DNA of 64,000 nt from Maratus speciosus (taxonomy: Eukaryota > Arthropoda > Arachnida > Araneae > Salticidae), in the NCBI GenBank assembly GCA_963932465.1, contig OZ010786.1:596615038-596679037 (forward strand), read 5' to 3'. The position numbers were made by a program, and so were the translations under genes. The notes under the pieces are model-generated. The model had not been told where the DNA came from, ran no database searches, and saw only the letters and a list, made by a program, of their open reading frames with translations. Numbering within the stretch: position 1 is the first letter of the stretch; each line of letters starts with the position of its first letter. This document shows positions 35,230-46,706 of this stretch, in pieces.

Positions 35230-35437
35230 TTAACCCTAGATCTACCGGGAATTTTATTCAAGTTTTAATAAAACGTTCTACACCAGAATTTTTATTTAAA
35301 ACTATTTAACTTATTTATTTACCTTATTTTTGTCTGGTTTATATACTTAGTTTATTTTAAAGAAATTTCTGGTTTGAATGAATATTTTGTATGTACCTGT
35401 CGGGTCCAATGGACCCGTCTGGTAGACGGGGGGTTAA
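35230..35437. mobile_element. TTAA MITE E8 (208 bp)
   Basis: TTAA at 35230-35233 and 35434-35437; ends CCCTAGATCTACCGGG and GTCTGGTAGACGGGGGG. A perfect 15-base palindrome GGGTCCAATGGACCC lies at 35402-35416, 17 bases inside the right end. Inner CACCAGAATTTTTATT and AAAGAAATTTCTGGTT form the core inverted repeat. Confidence 0.85.
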
Positions 35438-35718
35438 TTAAAATTGGATATCCTTTTATGCTATGGAATACACAATCAAAAACACTTTTATTTTAAAAGT
35501 TTAAATGAAATAATAATTTAAACCATTGTATATTCAATAGATCGAATTATAAATTTAATAACGAATACGGAGGTTAATATAATTCAGTATACAATTATAA
35601 CTCTGTAAAAAATGCAGTTCTGAGAACTTTTAATAAGTATTTACATTAAATAGTGAAATAGTGTTCTTTCTGATAAGAATCAAGGGCTAAAAATAGAAAA
35701 CGCTGAAAGTAGCAAAAA

Positions 35719-35726
<8 letters not shown>

Positions 35727-35751
<25 letters not shown>
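35727..35751. repeat. T homopolymer
   Basis: About 25 consecutive T bases just before MITE E9. Confidence 0.95.
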
Positions 35752-35764
35752 AGGAAAAAACGTC

Positions 35765-35978
35765 CTAACACTAGAACCGCCATTAGGGGCCATTTTGACC
35801 CCTGTCAAATTGATAACAGTCGATTAGCACCAGAAATTTCTTTATAAGATATGCTAAATGTATCCAGCACAAATATAGGCTAATTGAATAAGTTAAATAG
35901 TTCAAAAAAATTCTGGTGAGAATTTTTTTTTTTTTTTTTATAAAACTTGAGTAAAATAGTCGGCCGTTCTAGTGTTAA
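35765..35978. mobile_element. TTAA MITE E9 (214 bp)
   Basis: Ends CACTAGAACCGCC and GGCCGTTCTAGTG. TTAA at the right (35975-35978), CTAA at the left (35765-35768), so one flank has mutated. The palindrome GGGGCCATTTTGACCCC (35786-35802) begins 17 bases inside the left end. Inner CACCAGAAATTTC and AAATTCTGGTG. A second, truncated copy is at 3637-3821. Confidence 0.85.
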
Positions 35979-36441
35979 ATGCCAAGCTTAACAAAGAGGG
36001 GAACCGTTGAAGTGTCAACCCTAGTAGAAATCGTTCAAAAATGAGTAGAAAAATGTCGCCTGTTGAATGTGCCACACGAAATGGAGTAGAGGAGTGTCGC
36101 ACAAAATAAAGTGGAGTACGCTGAAAGTGCCAGTGATAAGATGGCGACCGGTGCCCATTACGCAACTTGATCATGTTGTTATTGTTTACAACAATAGGAT
36201 ATTTTTAATTAAGGTGAAAAATATTAAATAAATAAAGAAGAGAAATGTTTACAAATGATAATATTAGGTATTTAAACTCTAAACGAAAGGGAACTAGGTA
36301 TCTACATTTTAAATTGTTGAACTAGGAGCCCAAAAGGAGTGAAGTGGAAAACGCTGTAGGTACTAGAAGTAGGATTTTTTTTCGCTCGCTTAAAAAACTT
36401 TCTCTTTTGGTCTTTCAGCGTTTTCCATTTTCAGTCCTCAA
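35979..36441. other. Unassigned stretch
   Basis: Weak internal repetition of GAAGTGTC/GTGTCGC and CGCTGAAAGT-type words around 36005-36130 and 36350-36430. No gene is supported. Confidence 0.35.
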
Positions 36442-36620
36442 TTAACCATTCGCTGCCAAGCATGTGTATACTCGTGGCTTTAATTTATTAATTACTTCTT
36501 CACCACTATTTTAGAATTAAACAAACTGCCTTATTTATAGGCAAAAAATACGCTGTATTACTAAAGCGAAATTTACCTTTCTCGATTTGTGGTAGCAAAC
36601 GACTTTCAACACGAAATTTA
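36442..36620. mobile_element. TTAA MITE remnant
   Basis: TTAA at 36442-36445 followed by CCATTCGCTGCCAAGCATG, then a core with CACCACTATTTTAGAA and GCCTTATTTATAGG like the cores of E1/E5 and the hAT-type MITE, and TTTGTGGTAGCAAACGAC near 36587. No matching right terminal repeat was found. Confidence 0.45.
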
Positions 36621-36802
36621 AAAATTCTTACTTTATAGTTTTGAAAGTGAACGTTTTAAAAAGCTGTTTGTTTTGTGCTATACGCTATACGCATTCGTGA
36701 AATCTGTATTTCAAAAAGATAAAAAAACTACACCATAATATTTGACAGTATTAGATGATTAAAATAATTGCTTAATGTTTCATTCAGCAAGCTACCAAAA
36801 TC

Positions 36803-36950
36803 ATAGAAGTACATAGATTACATTTTTTACAATATTTTTGACAAATAATACTCAGTCTTTATTGAAAAAAATTCAAAATTTATAATCTAAAAAGTACACT
36901 TAGTAGAAGCAGTTTCGACATGCTTTTATCTCATTTCAAATAGAATGACA
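36803..36950. repeat. Direct repeat, copy 2
   Basis: Same orientation as 35062-35225 (landmark AAGTACACTTAGTAGAAGCA). The intervening sequence holds MITEs E8 and E9. Noncoding. Confidence 0.7.
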
Positions 36951-37479
36951 GAATATTCTGGAAAGTTTCTCTGAGGAATAAAAACAATTCACACCGAAAT
37001 ATGGAAGTGTTTGGAAAATAAAAATAAAAGTAGGAAATGTACGCTTTCTCTTTCGGCGTAAGTTGGGAATGGCACTACAGTGGACACTATATGTTTACAC
37101 GATCAGACAAATGTCGAGATTTTTACATGAAATCCTGTCGTTCTACTGTTCTTAGAGATGGCTTTTTGACAATTCCTTTTTCATATTTATTTCTTTTCAA
37201 AAGGGCATATTTATTTCAATTTATTTAATCCCACTGAATATGAAAATTAAATATTATATTAAGAATTTTTATATAGAGTGAAACCGCCTGTTAAGTAACA
37301 CTTTCTTTCGTGTTTAAATCAATATTACAAAAATTTAAATCCATTTTATAGTTATTTTTCAAATTATAGTAGAGATATCTACACATATATTACGCTATTC
37401 TATATGGCATAGATATCGCGATTATTTGTTAACTGTGTAATGACAACGCCCGAATGAAACGCATCTCTTTTGTTATTGA

Positions 37480-37890
37480 ACAGCATTTAATGCATCCCCA
37501 TACCTATAAAGTGGGTTACCATAGGGGGGAACCTGTTCTGTCGCCAAATGCGGCCTCGCATAGTTTGTCGTCTATTTGGGTATATATCGCCAAATTTGGC
37601 GAGCAAACTTATTAGCAAAAAGTGACGCCAACTTTGCGATATATCTAATATTTCGCCAAATGCCCATAGACTTCCTTTGTAAATCAATAGGGTTTACTTG
37701 CTTACCGAAAATGAGAAAATTGAGATATTTTAAGCAACAAAAACTAATATTAGCTTAAGGGATTATATTAATTATATTTAAGAGCGTCCAAGTAAATTAA
37801 ATTATAAGTAAAAGAAACATGATAAAATGCTTAGCATAGTTTCACAAACATAAATTTTAAGGGAGAACGAAATGGTCGCCAAGGACAGCT
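37480..37890. repeat. Family X fragment
   Basis: CGCCAAATTTGGCGAGC-type motifs, then a segment matching 60750-60890 in the same orientation (GTCCAAGTAAATT, AAACATGATAAAATGCTTAGC, GGTCGCCAAG). It ends near GACAGCTAGTATTATAA. It may be a truncated copy. Confidence 0.5.
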
Positions 37891-37894
37891 AGTA

Positions 37895-38537
37895 TTATAA
37901 AATTACTGTTGATAAAATTCTCAAAAAGTATGCATTCTATTATCATTTTTTTTTTTTTAATATTGTCAGATTCCAGTAATTGACACCAACCCTATTTTGA
38001 AAAACCAATCACTGATACAAAGTTAACCAGTGTCTGACACTTTACTTTCAAATATTTTTTTTTATTATTTTATATTTCAAGAAATTCATGCTTCAAAGAT
38101 GCTTTAATTTTCATTTAAAAACAAAATTCCTAAAATATGATATCATACTACAGATACACGAGTTTCATTTTTTTAAAGTTATTTTGTATTTCAAATAATT
38201 TATGCTTCAAAAATACTTAAATTTTTATTATAAAAATAAATGCTTAAATATATATCATACTACAGATACACGTGTCCCATTTATCATGTTTTAAATTATT
38301 AGAAATGCAGATATCCAATAACTGACATCTATGAACCATTAACTGATAAATTGTGTCCGTCCCTGGCAAAAAAACTTAAATAATAATGCTGTTGAGTACA
38401 AGATAAATTTTATTTGTTAATATGTTTTTTAAACAGTTCAAATACCAGATTTAAACTTCTTTAATATTATCAATAAGTAACATACCTGTCGGAGCAGGTG
38501 AATTGAAATTACTGGAACCAATAACTGGCATCTTCCA
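37895..38537. other. AT-rich stretch, no gene
   Basis: Weak direct repetition: CATACTACAGATACACG occurs at 38146 and at 38264, with similar flanking sequence, a ~118-base spacing. Nothing else is supported. Confidence 0.5.
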
Positions 38538-38774
38538 TTAACACGTTTACGCCGGAGCGGTGGGTCCCAATCGACTGTCTCACAGTTGACAAGTCTCCGG
38601 CTTTTTGCATACCACAGTTATTTTAGAGAAAATGTTGTTCTTTTAAATAGATCAATTGTTTTAATTAAATAAAAGAACATTTTCTGTATTAAAATACTGC
38701 TATCCAAAAGGCCGGAGACTTGCCAGCTCTGAGACAGTCGAGTGTGACCCACCGCGCCGGCTTGAACGTGTTAA
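38538..38774. mobile_element. TTAA MITE with ~110-bp arms (237 bp)
   Basis: TTAA at 38538-38541 and 38771-38774 with ends CACGTTTACGCCGG and GCCGGCTTGAACGTG. Further inward GGTGGGTCCC / GTGACCCACC, CGACTGTCTCA / TGAGACAGTCG and AAGTCTCCGGC / GCCGGAGACTTG pair, so nearly the whole element is one hairpin. It differs from the ~210-bp asymmetric TTAA MITEs in being symmetric. Confidence 0.85.
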
Positions 38775-38996
38775 GATAAATCTATTAACTATAAACTGGA
38801 ATTCGTAGTTCAAATGTATCGTAGGCATCTTTTAACTAATTTCTACAAGCATAACCTTAAGAAACAAATTCACGATGGTTGCGTTACAATAATTAGATAA
38901 AAAAAGACTACTTTAATTTTAGAAATAAGATGGATGGCTCAAAATGGTACTTTTTGTGTTCTCAAAAGTATCTTTCCTGTTCAATACATGGATCTA

Positions 38997-39316
38997 TTAA
39001 CCCTCTCGCTGCGCAACCCGAGAGTTTCTCGGGCTACAAAAAAATAGCAAAATTTGCGCAACCCGAGATTTCATCGGGGACGCATTTTTCCGTCTAATTA
39101 CCCCCCCCCCCTTGGTCATTCCCATCAGTTACTTTTTATTGTAAATTTTGCCTTATCTAATCGGAGCATTATCCCGATTAAATCAGACGAAAATTCTTGT
39201 TTTGAAAAACTGGTGACAAAAGAATAAAAATTCTTAAAAGACGCTCGTCGCGAAGGAATTAAATGCGCAATTTTTGAAGCTATTTTGATAAAACAACTAC
39301 GCAGCGAGAGGTTTAA
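38997..39316. mobile_element. TTAA MITE, E2 family (320 bp)
   Basis: Second copy of 2179-2496: TTAA both sides, CCCTCTCGCTGCG start, GCAGCGAGAGGT end. The palindrome CCCGAGAGTTTCTCGGG (39017-39033) begins 16 bases inside the left end and is better preserved than in E2. A second, partial CCCGAGATTTCATCGGG palindrome follows near 39061. The inner core is CCATCAGTT...AACTGGTG. Confidence 0.88.
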
Positions 39317-39949
39317 TAAACAGGAACTGATATATCCTTAAAATAGGGATTCTTCAACTGTAACCTCTGTCGAAGGGGTTGATTTCCGTCGGGGCAAACT
39401 TGCACCAGTCAGTTTAAGGAAAAATTTTCTCCTTATTTAAGTGCTTTATTAATGAGACATTTCAGTCATATATAATGGAAGAAACAGATTTTCATTTTTA
39501 CTGGTGGGAGTTTCTTTTCGCGGTTATTAGTTTCTTCATTTCCGCCATATTGTGACAACCTAGACAACAACACGTTAGTATCAGTGAATAAAATATAATA
39601 CTTTGGCAAACTGCTACCAGTAAAAACAAATAGAAATTTTAATAATATTTTTCAGAGAATTTTTTCATGAAAGATACCACTAAAATAAGATAGTTTTCCA
39701 TTCATAAATTACTAGTGAAAGTTTGCTTCGGTGGTAATAAGAAACTATTGATGTGATATAAAAAAGCAATCGCCATCTTGTGACAACCTCCTCAGTTACT
39801 TCACTCGCAACTGGTAGACATTACATTACATGTCCCATCGTCTTTATTCATAACCCCATTGTTCAGTATGTTCTTAAACTACTAGTGGGGATTAAATTGA
39901 CATGAAAATAAAAATAAGCCTATAAGTTACCGCTGGATGGTATTACTTT
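39317..39949. other. Unassigned stretch
   Basis: Contains two similar words CGCCATATTGTGACAACCT (39542) and CGCCATCTTGTGACAACCT (39771). Otherwise nothing is supported. Confidence 0.4.
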
Positions 39950-40235
39950 GTAGAGTTTTACAAGAAAATACTTATTTGAGTAAGATTTCATGCGGATCTG
40001 CCAGTTTCTGGTTAAATTTCCACAACTGGTGGTTTCACCCCATACGCAGTTTTCTATTATCGGTGGTTGGTGTTTATTACAGCCGATTATCTGCAGGAAG
40101 GACACAATCCGAGAAAAAGGAGAGTTGTTTTCAGTGAAGGTTATTTCTAAGGTCGATGAACGCAACATAAATACGAACCCAGCACCTCAGGTCTACCAGC
40201 TTTCAGTGCAAAATTCTCAGCCGCTGGTGATGCCT
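39950..40235 (-). mobile_element. tRNA-derived SINE-like sequence
   Basis: On the minus strand an A-box-like CCAGCGGCTGAGAATTTTGC is followed, about 45 bases on, by B-box-like GGGTTCGTATTT (40170-40181). This is the layout of a tRNA-derived SINE head. The rest of the block is GC-richer than the flanks and noncoding; the overlapping 60-85 aa ORFs on both strands are shadows. The 3' boundary and target duplication were not found. Confidence 0.5.
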
Positions 40236-40307
40236 TCTTTAGCGTAAAATGGATCTTAGTAAGGAAACGTGATTTGGAAAAATAGCTATTATAGAGGGTG
40301 CATATTG

Positions 40308-40534
40308 CATACTTGCCAACTTCCGACTTATCGTCCGTAAAATGTGAGTTAATTTAAACCAGGATAGACATTCTTAACCAGAATGTTTTTAAAGAAGTTA
40401 TATTAAAGTTCCCTCAGAAAAGTGAAATTAAACAGCTAACGATAAATCTAAAATATTCCCTGTTAGTCACACGTTTAATCTGGTTTAAATTAAATCATAT
40501 TTTGCGGAAGTTAAGTCGCAAATTGTCAAGTATG
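40308..40534. mobile_element. Inverted-repeat MITE (227 bp)
   Basis: Starts CATACTTGCCAACTTCCG and ends GTCAAGTATG. Arms of ~55 bases pair with mismatches (CGACTTA/TAAGTCG, AATTTAAACCAG/CTGGTTTAAATT). No unambiguous target duplication. Superfamily unassigned. Confidence 0.75.
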
Positions 40535-41841
40535 TTATACCCTTATTATCCTGAAATAATTCTTGAACAGACTCGAAAACAGGAATTCTGCTTTTCCAGA
40601 ATTTAGCGTCGCCCCCGATGAAAAAAATATGTATGTATATAAATATACCTTAATTTCCAGCGTATCTGCAGCGGCTTAGTTAAGTCTTTTTCAAACCGGA
40701 AATTCTATTGTAATAAAGAAGTAAAATTAGTGCTAAGAAGAAGCAAGTCACATTTTATTTAAAATAAATTCTGGTAGGAAATTAAGTTATCTGAGATGCG
40801 GCGTGTACGCGCGGAATTACGGTAGATAGTTCAGTTTGAAGACTTAAAACACACGCTTGTATTTTATATAAAACGACGTCATCTGCATCCGCTGAAGAAT
40901 TCCTCATTTACGATCCAGTCTTAAACAACATCTACAGTAAAGTATGCATAGGACCTCACTATCTGAGAATAATACACAAATTCAGCAAAAAGAAATCAGC
41001 AGGAAACTCGACAAAAAAATCGGCTTCCTCATTTTTCATATGCCTTAATTACTTTGTAATATCAATATAGATATTAAAAATTAAATTTAGTTTATAATAG
41101 CTCCATGTTTTACTAGAAATCATTAATTTTTATTTTTTTCAAAATAGAACGTATTTTAATTAATTTTTTTTTCTGTTTTTATGGGGAAATGGCAACAAAA
41201 ATATATAATAGCTAGTTTCCAACTACTTTTCCTTTGCATTCTACAGAAATGGGGTACTTGAGTTACCAAAATTAAACAAACGCCACTAAGACCTACAAAA
41301 AATTTAATATCTCAAAATTAAATGGAGATGAAGTTTTCAAACAAATTCCATTTAAAAGTACTTTTCCCCCCCTATACGACAGTATAAAATTGAAAATGTG
41401 CGATGCTTAGAAGTTTAAAAAATCCCATTAGAAATTATTCCGTACAATGATACATCTGCTTTGTTTTACGGCCAGCTTATACAACGGAACATTATTTTTT
41501 TGGAGACGACACTTTAATGAATAGGAGAAAGAAATAATATACCGGAGGATAATAAATCTAGAATTGCAAAAAACGTGTCTACCTATAGTAAAACGTCTAT
41601 GTGCTACACTATAACAGCTCTCCTAGTTGAGAAATTTGGAAGTTATTGCTGATATCTCGAAAACTGTAAGAGACATCGAATGTAATTCCAAAAGTGAATA
41701 GCGTCTTCGATTTAGTTTAAAATGGTGCCCTATCAATAAAAATAACTTTATTAGATTTTCTGAAATCTTAATCTTTCGATAACCAATCGTCGGCTTGTAT
41801 GTATACGTCATTAAATGCTTGTACAGTACCCATTGATATTA
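40535..41841. other. AT-rich stretch, no gene
   Basis: No recognised gene, RNA or repeat boundary. Confidence 0.4.
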
Positions 41842-42084
41842 GGCATGAGCACGTTGACACAAAAATGGCGGATGCCGAAGGTGGATTTTTTTTAACATTT
41901 GTACGGTACCTTAAATTTTGAAATCAGCATTTTATAAAAGATTTTTTTGACTTGATTAATGCCAGAAAAATAAAGCGGAAAAAAAAACTTTACAAAAATA
42001 TTGGTACCAAAATTCAAGAGACCGTGCACACGCTGAAAAAAATCCGCCTTCGGCAGCTGCCATATTTGTGTCAAAGCTCAAGCC
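41842..42084. mobile_element. Palindromic MITE (243 bp)
   Basis: GGCATGAGCACGTTGACAC at the left pairs with GTGTCAAAGCTCAAGCC at the right, then TGCCGAAGGTGGATTTT with AATCCGCCTTCGGCA. TA flanks both sides (TTA left, TA right), so the duplication is TA or TWA. Noncoding. Confidence 0.8.
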
Positions 42085-43376
42085 TAGTATTCAGGAAGTG
42101 CGCGCGGTGGGTGATTTACCTATTCTAGCTGGCAAAAAGTGGAATTTTAAAAGTTCATCCTAGCGTAATTTATTTTTTGCCTGTTATAGCTCAATAGTTC
42201 GGGCATTGTGCCCAGTTATTTGCTTTGATATAAATATAGTGTGGTCCATAGACTAGTGCAAAGTTGGTGCTTCTTAGTTGGGAATGAATCAATCAATTTG
42301 AGTATAGTTCTTTAATCTGTTCCTTGAAGTGGAATAAAATATACTGCTTGATTATGGACGCGTCCAAACAAAATACGGACTCTATTTTATCGGATTGATG
42401 CGCATAAATTTTGCACATATTAACTGTTATTTCATATTTAATTTTGCCAAAAACTCTGTATTTGTTTGTAAATTTTTCAGTTTTAATATAGAAAAAGGTA
42501 TATGATAAAGCACGATTAAGCTCAGTTTTTGATATGATTAAATAGTTTAGATTATTGCCTTTTCGTTCCAATTTAATTTGTCTTTCATTAGGTGCCTCCC
42601 CAGTTTTTAGAATGGTTTTTAGATTATTAAGTCTAAATAAAAATTTTTAACAATTTAGTTCAAGTACCAATTTCTTTTTATCAAAGACAGCAGAATTGAA
42701 GTTAGTAACATAAAAAAACATTTGCACCATTATGCAACGGTAACAAGATTTAAAATTTAACGTAAATGTGAATTTGATTGAAAATGTTTTGTTTATAGAG
42801 GAAAGTTACAATGAAGAGCACAGGAAGAGCACATTAAGTTTTGCAGGCGCGAAATGTTTAAATTTATGACCAAATTTGGACAAAAGTTGCCAGTTGTATG
42901 TATATATCAAGACAAAATAATGTAAAATATATTACTTGGCTGCAAATATCGAGTGGTTACAAAATTGATGCAGGCAAATTTTTCGAATTCAGATTGCATA
43001 CAATGCAAAACATAATGTATACATTTTCCAGTGATATTTTATGATTCCCATTCTTTTCATAGTGTTGCTTTGCGCAGAGATAAATATAAAACAGTTTTCA
43101 TTAAAGCTGTCGAATGTTTCTCCCGTATCATAAGTTTTAGAAAAATAAATGTTAGGATTTGTTATAATAATACAATAATAGCTTTATCACTTTAGCTTCC
43201 ATACCATTAAGAAAGTATCTTTAAAATTATCAAGAAGAACACGTAAAATCATGCGTCAATCAGATTATGAAACGTTTTTAAACGCATTCGGACTACTATA
43301 ATAAAACTTCATAGCTTAATAACGTGAAAAACGATGTCTAAGTAATAATTTATAAAACATATAACACGTTTAAACA
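42085..43376. other. AT-rich stretch, no gene
   Basis: A 92-aa minus ORF at 42293-42571 has no recognisable domain and AT-driven composition, so it is not called. Nothing else is supported. Confidence 0.4.
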
Positions 43377-43462
43377 TGTTATATGTCTTTATGTGTTATG
43401 TGTTATGCGTTACGTGTTATGTGTTAAACGTAAAATTGTGTTTTCAATTGAAAACACAATTT
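43377..43462. repeat. Microsatellite followed by a perfect 30-bp palindrome
   Basis: Degenerate ATGTGTT-type repeats at about 43377-43426, then a perfect inverted repeat at 43433-43462 with arms AAATTGTGTTTTCAA/TTGAAAACACAATTT and no loop. It would extrude as a cruciform or form a short hairpin. Confidence 0.85.
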
Positions 43463-43544
43463 CAACCAAAGTCGAAAAAGTAACTGAAATTTTTGTACAT
43501 CCCTGTACATGAACTATAGATTTATCATATAATTCACAATATGC

Positions 43545-44050
43545 TAAAATTTAGGACACTTAGGGAACTCATAGCACAGTTTTAAATTTCCCGTCAGAAA
43601 TTTCCGTCAATAAACGGAAATGTACTTCAAATGTTTTCTGCAGCCCTGCATATAATTTTTAGAATTTATACCCACTAAATTGTAATCATTTTTTATAATT
43701 TAAAAAAAAGTGTTCCACAACTGAAAACGCACTTCCATTAATTATTGTTCATAGAGAGAGAAATATAACTGATTTACTTTGCGTGCCCCTGTATATGAAA
43801 GGTGAATGTTATGCACATAATAGTAGCACCACCTTATAGAGCACCTCAGAGATATTTATCAATTTAAATACTTTTGAAGTAGTGTAACATGAACAAAATA
43901 CACCACAAACAATCTTCCTCCATTGATCATAATGTAACATATTTCTTTTTAGTGTCCCTGTAAATGATCGATAAATGCTATCCATACCATATTCTATAGC
44001 AATCATCATGTAGTCATCTTGTCTTCATAGATATCTATATAAATTTCAAA
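43545..44050. repeat. Repeat with CCCTGTA landmarks, about three units
   Basis: Units of ~170-190 bp share AACTGATTTACTTTGCGTGC / AACATATTTCTTTTTAGTG followed by CCCTGTANATGA. Related units occur at 51430-51860. The 66-aa minus ORF lies within it and is not a gene. Confidence 0.5.
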
Positions 44051-44129
44051 CTGTTTGAAATTATGAAACATCATTAAAAACAACTGCAAACTATTTTGTT
44101 TGCAATACTACGCAATAATACTTACATTG

Positions 44130-44293
44130 CTACGGGCGACTATTTTTATATTTTATTCGCACCATTATTTTAAGAAATACATTTTGTTGTATATTTCCCT
44201 TGTACATGTTGCTAAACTGAATGAGTAATATTTTTGTTTTCAAAAAAGTGGTGAAAACTAGAATTAAAAAATAGTCGTTTGTTGCAGCCCTGC
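44130..44293. mobile_element. Core-hairpin MITE relative
   Basis: CGACTATTTTTATATTTTA at the left pairs with AATTAAAAAATAGTCG at the right, enclosing CGCACCATTATTTT...TTTTCAAAAAAGTGGTG. The inner part is the same core seen in E1, E5 and the hAT-type MITE. No target duplication was resolved. Confidence 0.55.
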
Positions 44294-46706
44294 ATATTTA
44301 ATAATAAATCTAAGACGTGTGTGCAAGGTACAATATATTTATAAATGAAAGTTTACTTAAATATGCTCAATGTGCCCAAAACTTCCATCAATGTATGTCT
44401 ATGCATCTGAGTATATGCGATCATGTGTATGTGATGCATATGATGGCACGTGTATTACTGACGATGCTGGAAATAGTGAGACACTTAACGACTCAATCCT
44501 TTGATCTCTGGGGGTGAATTTCTTCAAAATGCCCAAATGTCACATTGGTACCAGTATTTTGTAAGCAAAAGATTCGTCTTATAATATACATAAAAAAAAA
44601 GAAAAATCATTAATCTATTTTTATATAAATTTGGCTGAATATTCCGGTGCGAATGTGACATTTGGAGATTAACATTAAGTGAGAAGAAATTCACCCGTCA
44701 GACCTCAAAGTGTTTTAGCCTGATTTCCTAATTAAAATAAAATGTACCATTTTTACATGTGATAGTTTTATTAGTAAATATGCATCTGCAAATGCGAGTT
44801 TACATACCGATTTTTTAATGTTATCCCATTCAGCTGCATTTTACTTTATTGGAATTAATTCCGTTTTTCTTGCCAGGTCCATTCGACCCGTCTGTCAGGC
44901 GGAGAGATAAATAAAAATGAAAATAATTTTTAAAATACTTAGAAAAATATTTTAATTGAAAACAGAGAAAATGCATAAAGGTTTATTTTAAATGTTTCAA
45001 AAAATTCTTGAAACAGAACAAGACCTAATCGGCATTGTTTTATTTGACACTGAAAAGTTATTGACAAACTAACTCTCACTATTACAAGAAATAAAGAAAA
45101 GTAATGCATCCAAAATAGATTATTAAACACACTCAGAATAATGTAACAAAACTTTACCGTTTAATAAGCTCAAATTTGATGTCTAATTGAAGCACTTGGA
45201 AACGCATAGAACATTTCAAAAACCAATTTCATCAATTATCATTTACAGTCGGAAAATCATCCGAATTCTTTGAGCAGACTTGTATGTAATTGTCGGAGCA
45301 CAGCTCCGGCTTCCCTGCAAAAATTACACTTATTTTTAACACGATAGCGTCTAAAATATTTGTCGTATCGACACAAAAAATTAAATGGACGTTGGTAGTG
45401 CCAAAATCTCGGTGCGTATCATATATATAATCATATATATTTGTTAACCCTAACGGCATAAAATATCTGCTCAAAATTTTCCCATAGAGATAACATTGCG
45501 TGTTTAAATCTATACATTTGAAAGATGAGGCTTTTTTTTTTTTTGACATCTACCTTGAGCTTTTTTCGGAACCAATTTTAATAATTCTTTTTTTAAATGA
45601 AAGCTGTTTCTTTGTAGATTTGCGGCACTAGCTATTTTTTTAAATATTCCCATTATTATATTTAAATTTAAAATTTAAAAATTTTCTATGATTTTTTTTC
45701 AAGATGGTAGCAATTGGTTTACTTCCATTGCTGTAAAGAAAAGAAAATTAATAAAATATGTTTATCTTTATTGATGCCAATTTCTAATAAAATTCAAAAT
45801 GAACTTTGAAAAAAAAAAAGAACAGAAAATGACATCACGCTTTAAAAAAACACAAAATTTTTCCTCAAAAAGTTATTACAATTCAATACTTTTTCACTCC
45901 ACTGAGTTTGAGACGCTATGTGAAATGCTTCAATGAGGGAAACTGACATCATATTTAAATGAAAACCACCATTTTCTCTGATAAAACGAAATATTTTACT
46001 AGGAACGACTCTAAAAGATATAAATTTCTGGAATTTTACTCGCCGATACGGAGATTAGAATCACAAGTCAAGAGTGCGAATGTTCACATGCAAAGACGAA
46101 GTTAACAAACTTGATTTCAAGTTTGGAAATATAGGTATTAATAACTTATTGCGTACTGCGATATTTTTGAAATGGTGAATGTAAATCTGAGAGATGCGAA
46201 TGTAAATTTTGAGACGATGAAAATGACGTTAAGTTTAGATTTCACGCGAAACATAATTCTATGATTGGCTCATGATGAAATCAGTTTTGCCGATTTTCAA
46301 TCGGTAATTTCAATCATAAGAGCCTCAATGGGTAATTTCATCATAATTACTTATCTTGGTTAGGTATACTAATACATTTTAATTTAATACGTAGAACAGT
46401 CGAAGTTTATGGAATTAGTATTTTGGTAACTTTAAATTAAAAATAATATTTGTTGAGAGTAAGTATTAACTAATGTATGAGTTCCTTTTTAAACTATTTC
46501 TTTTTATAAAATACGATGGGTGTCATCTCGTTATTAAACAAAACATTAGCTCCATTGTTGTAAATTATGCATTTTAACCTCATCCGAATCGTTATGGCGT
46601 CGTCAATATTTGTGACCTGAGATATAGATTGACTTTCAGAAGTTTTTGACTTTCTACGTATGTAACGACCACTTTTTCTTTTTTTTTTCGGTGCGAACCT
46701 TTTATT
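44294..46706. other. AT-rich stretch, mostly featureless
   Basis: An E8-like right end (GACCCGTCTGTCAGGCGG) lies at about 44886-44903 without its left partner. A 105-aa minus ORF at 45232-45549 and a lysine-rich 72-aa minus ORF at 46494-46712 have no recognisable domain. No other feature is supported. Confidence 0.4.

Noticed and set aside
42293..42571. 92-aa minus-strand ORF
   Set aside because: No domain, repeat or splice evidence; length is within chance for this composition.
45232..45549. 105-aa minus-strand ORF
   Set aside because: No recognisable motif, and it ends in a lysine run caused by a T homopolymer.
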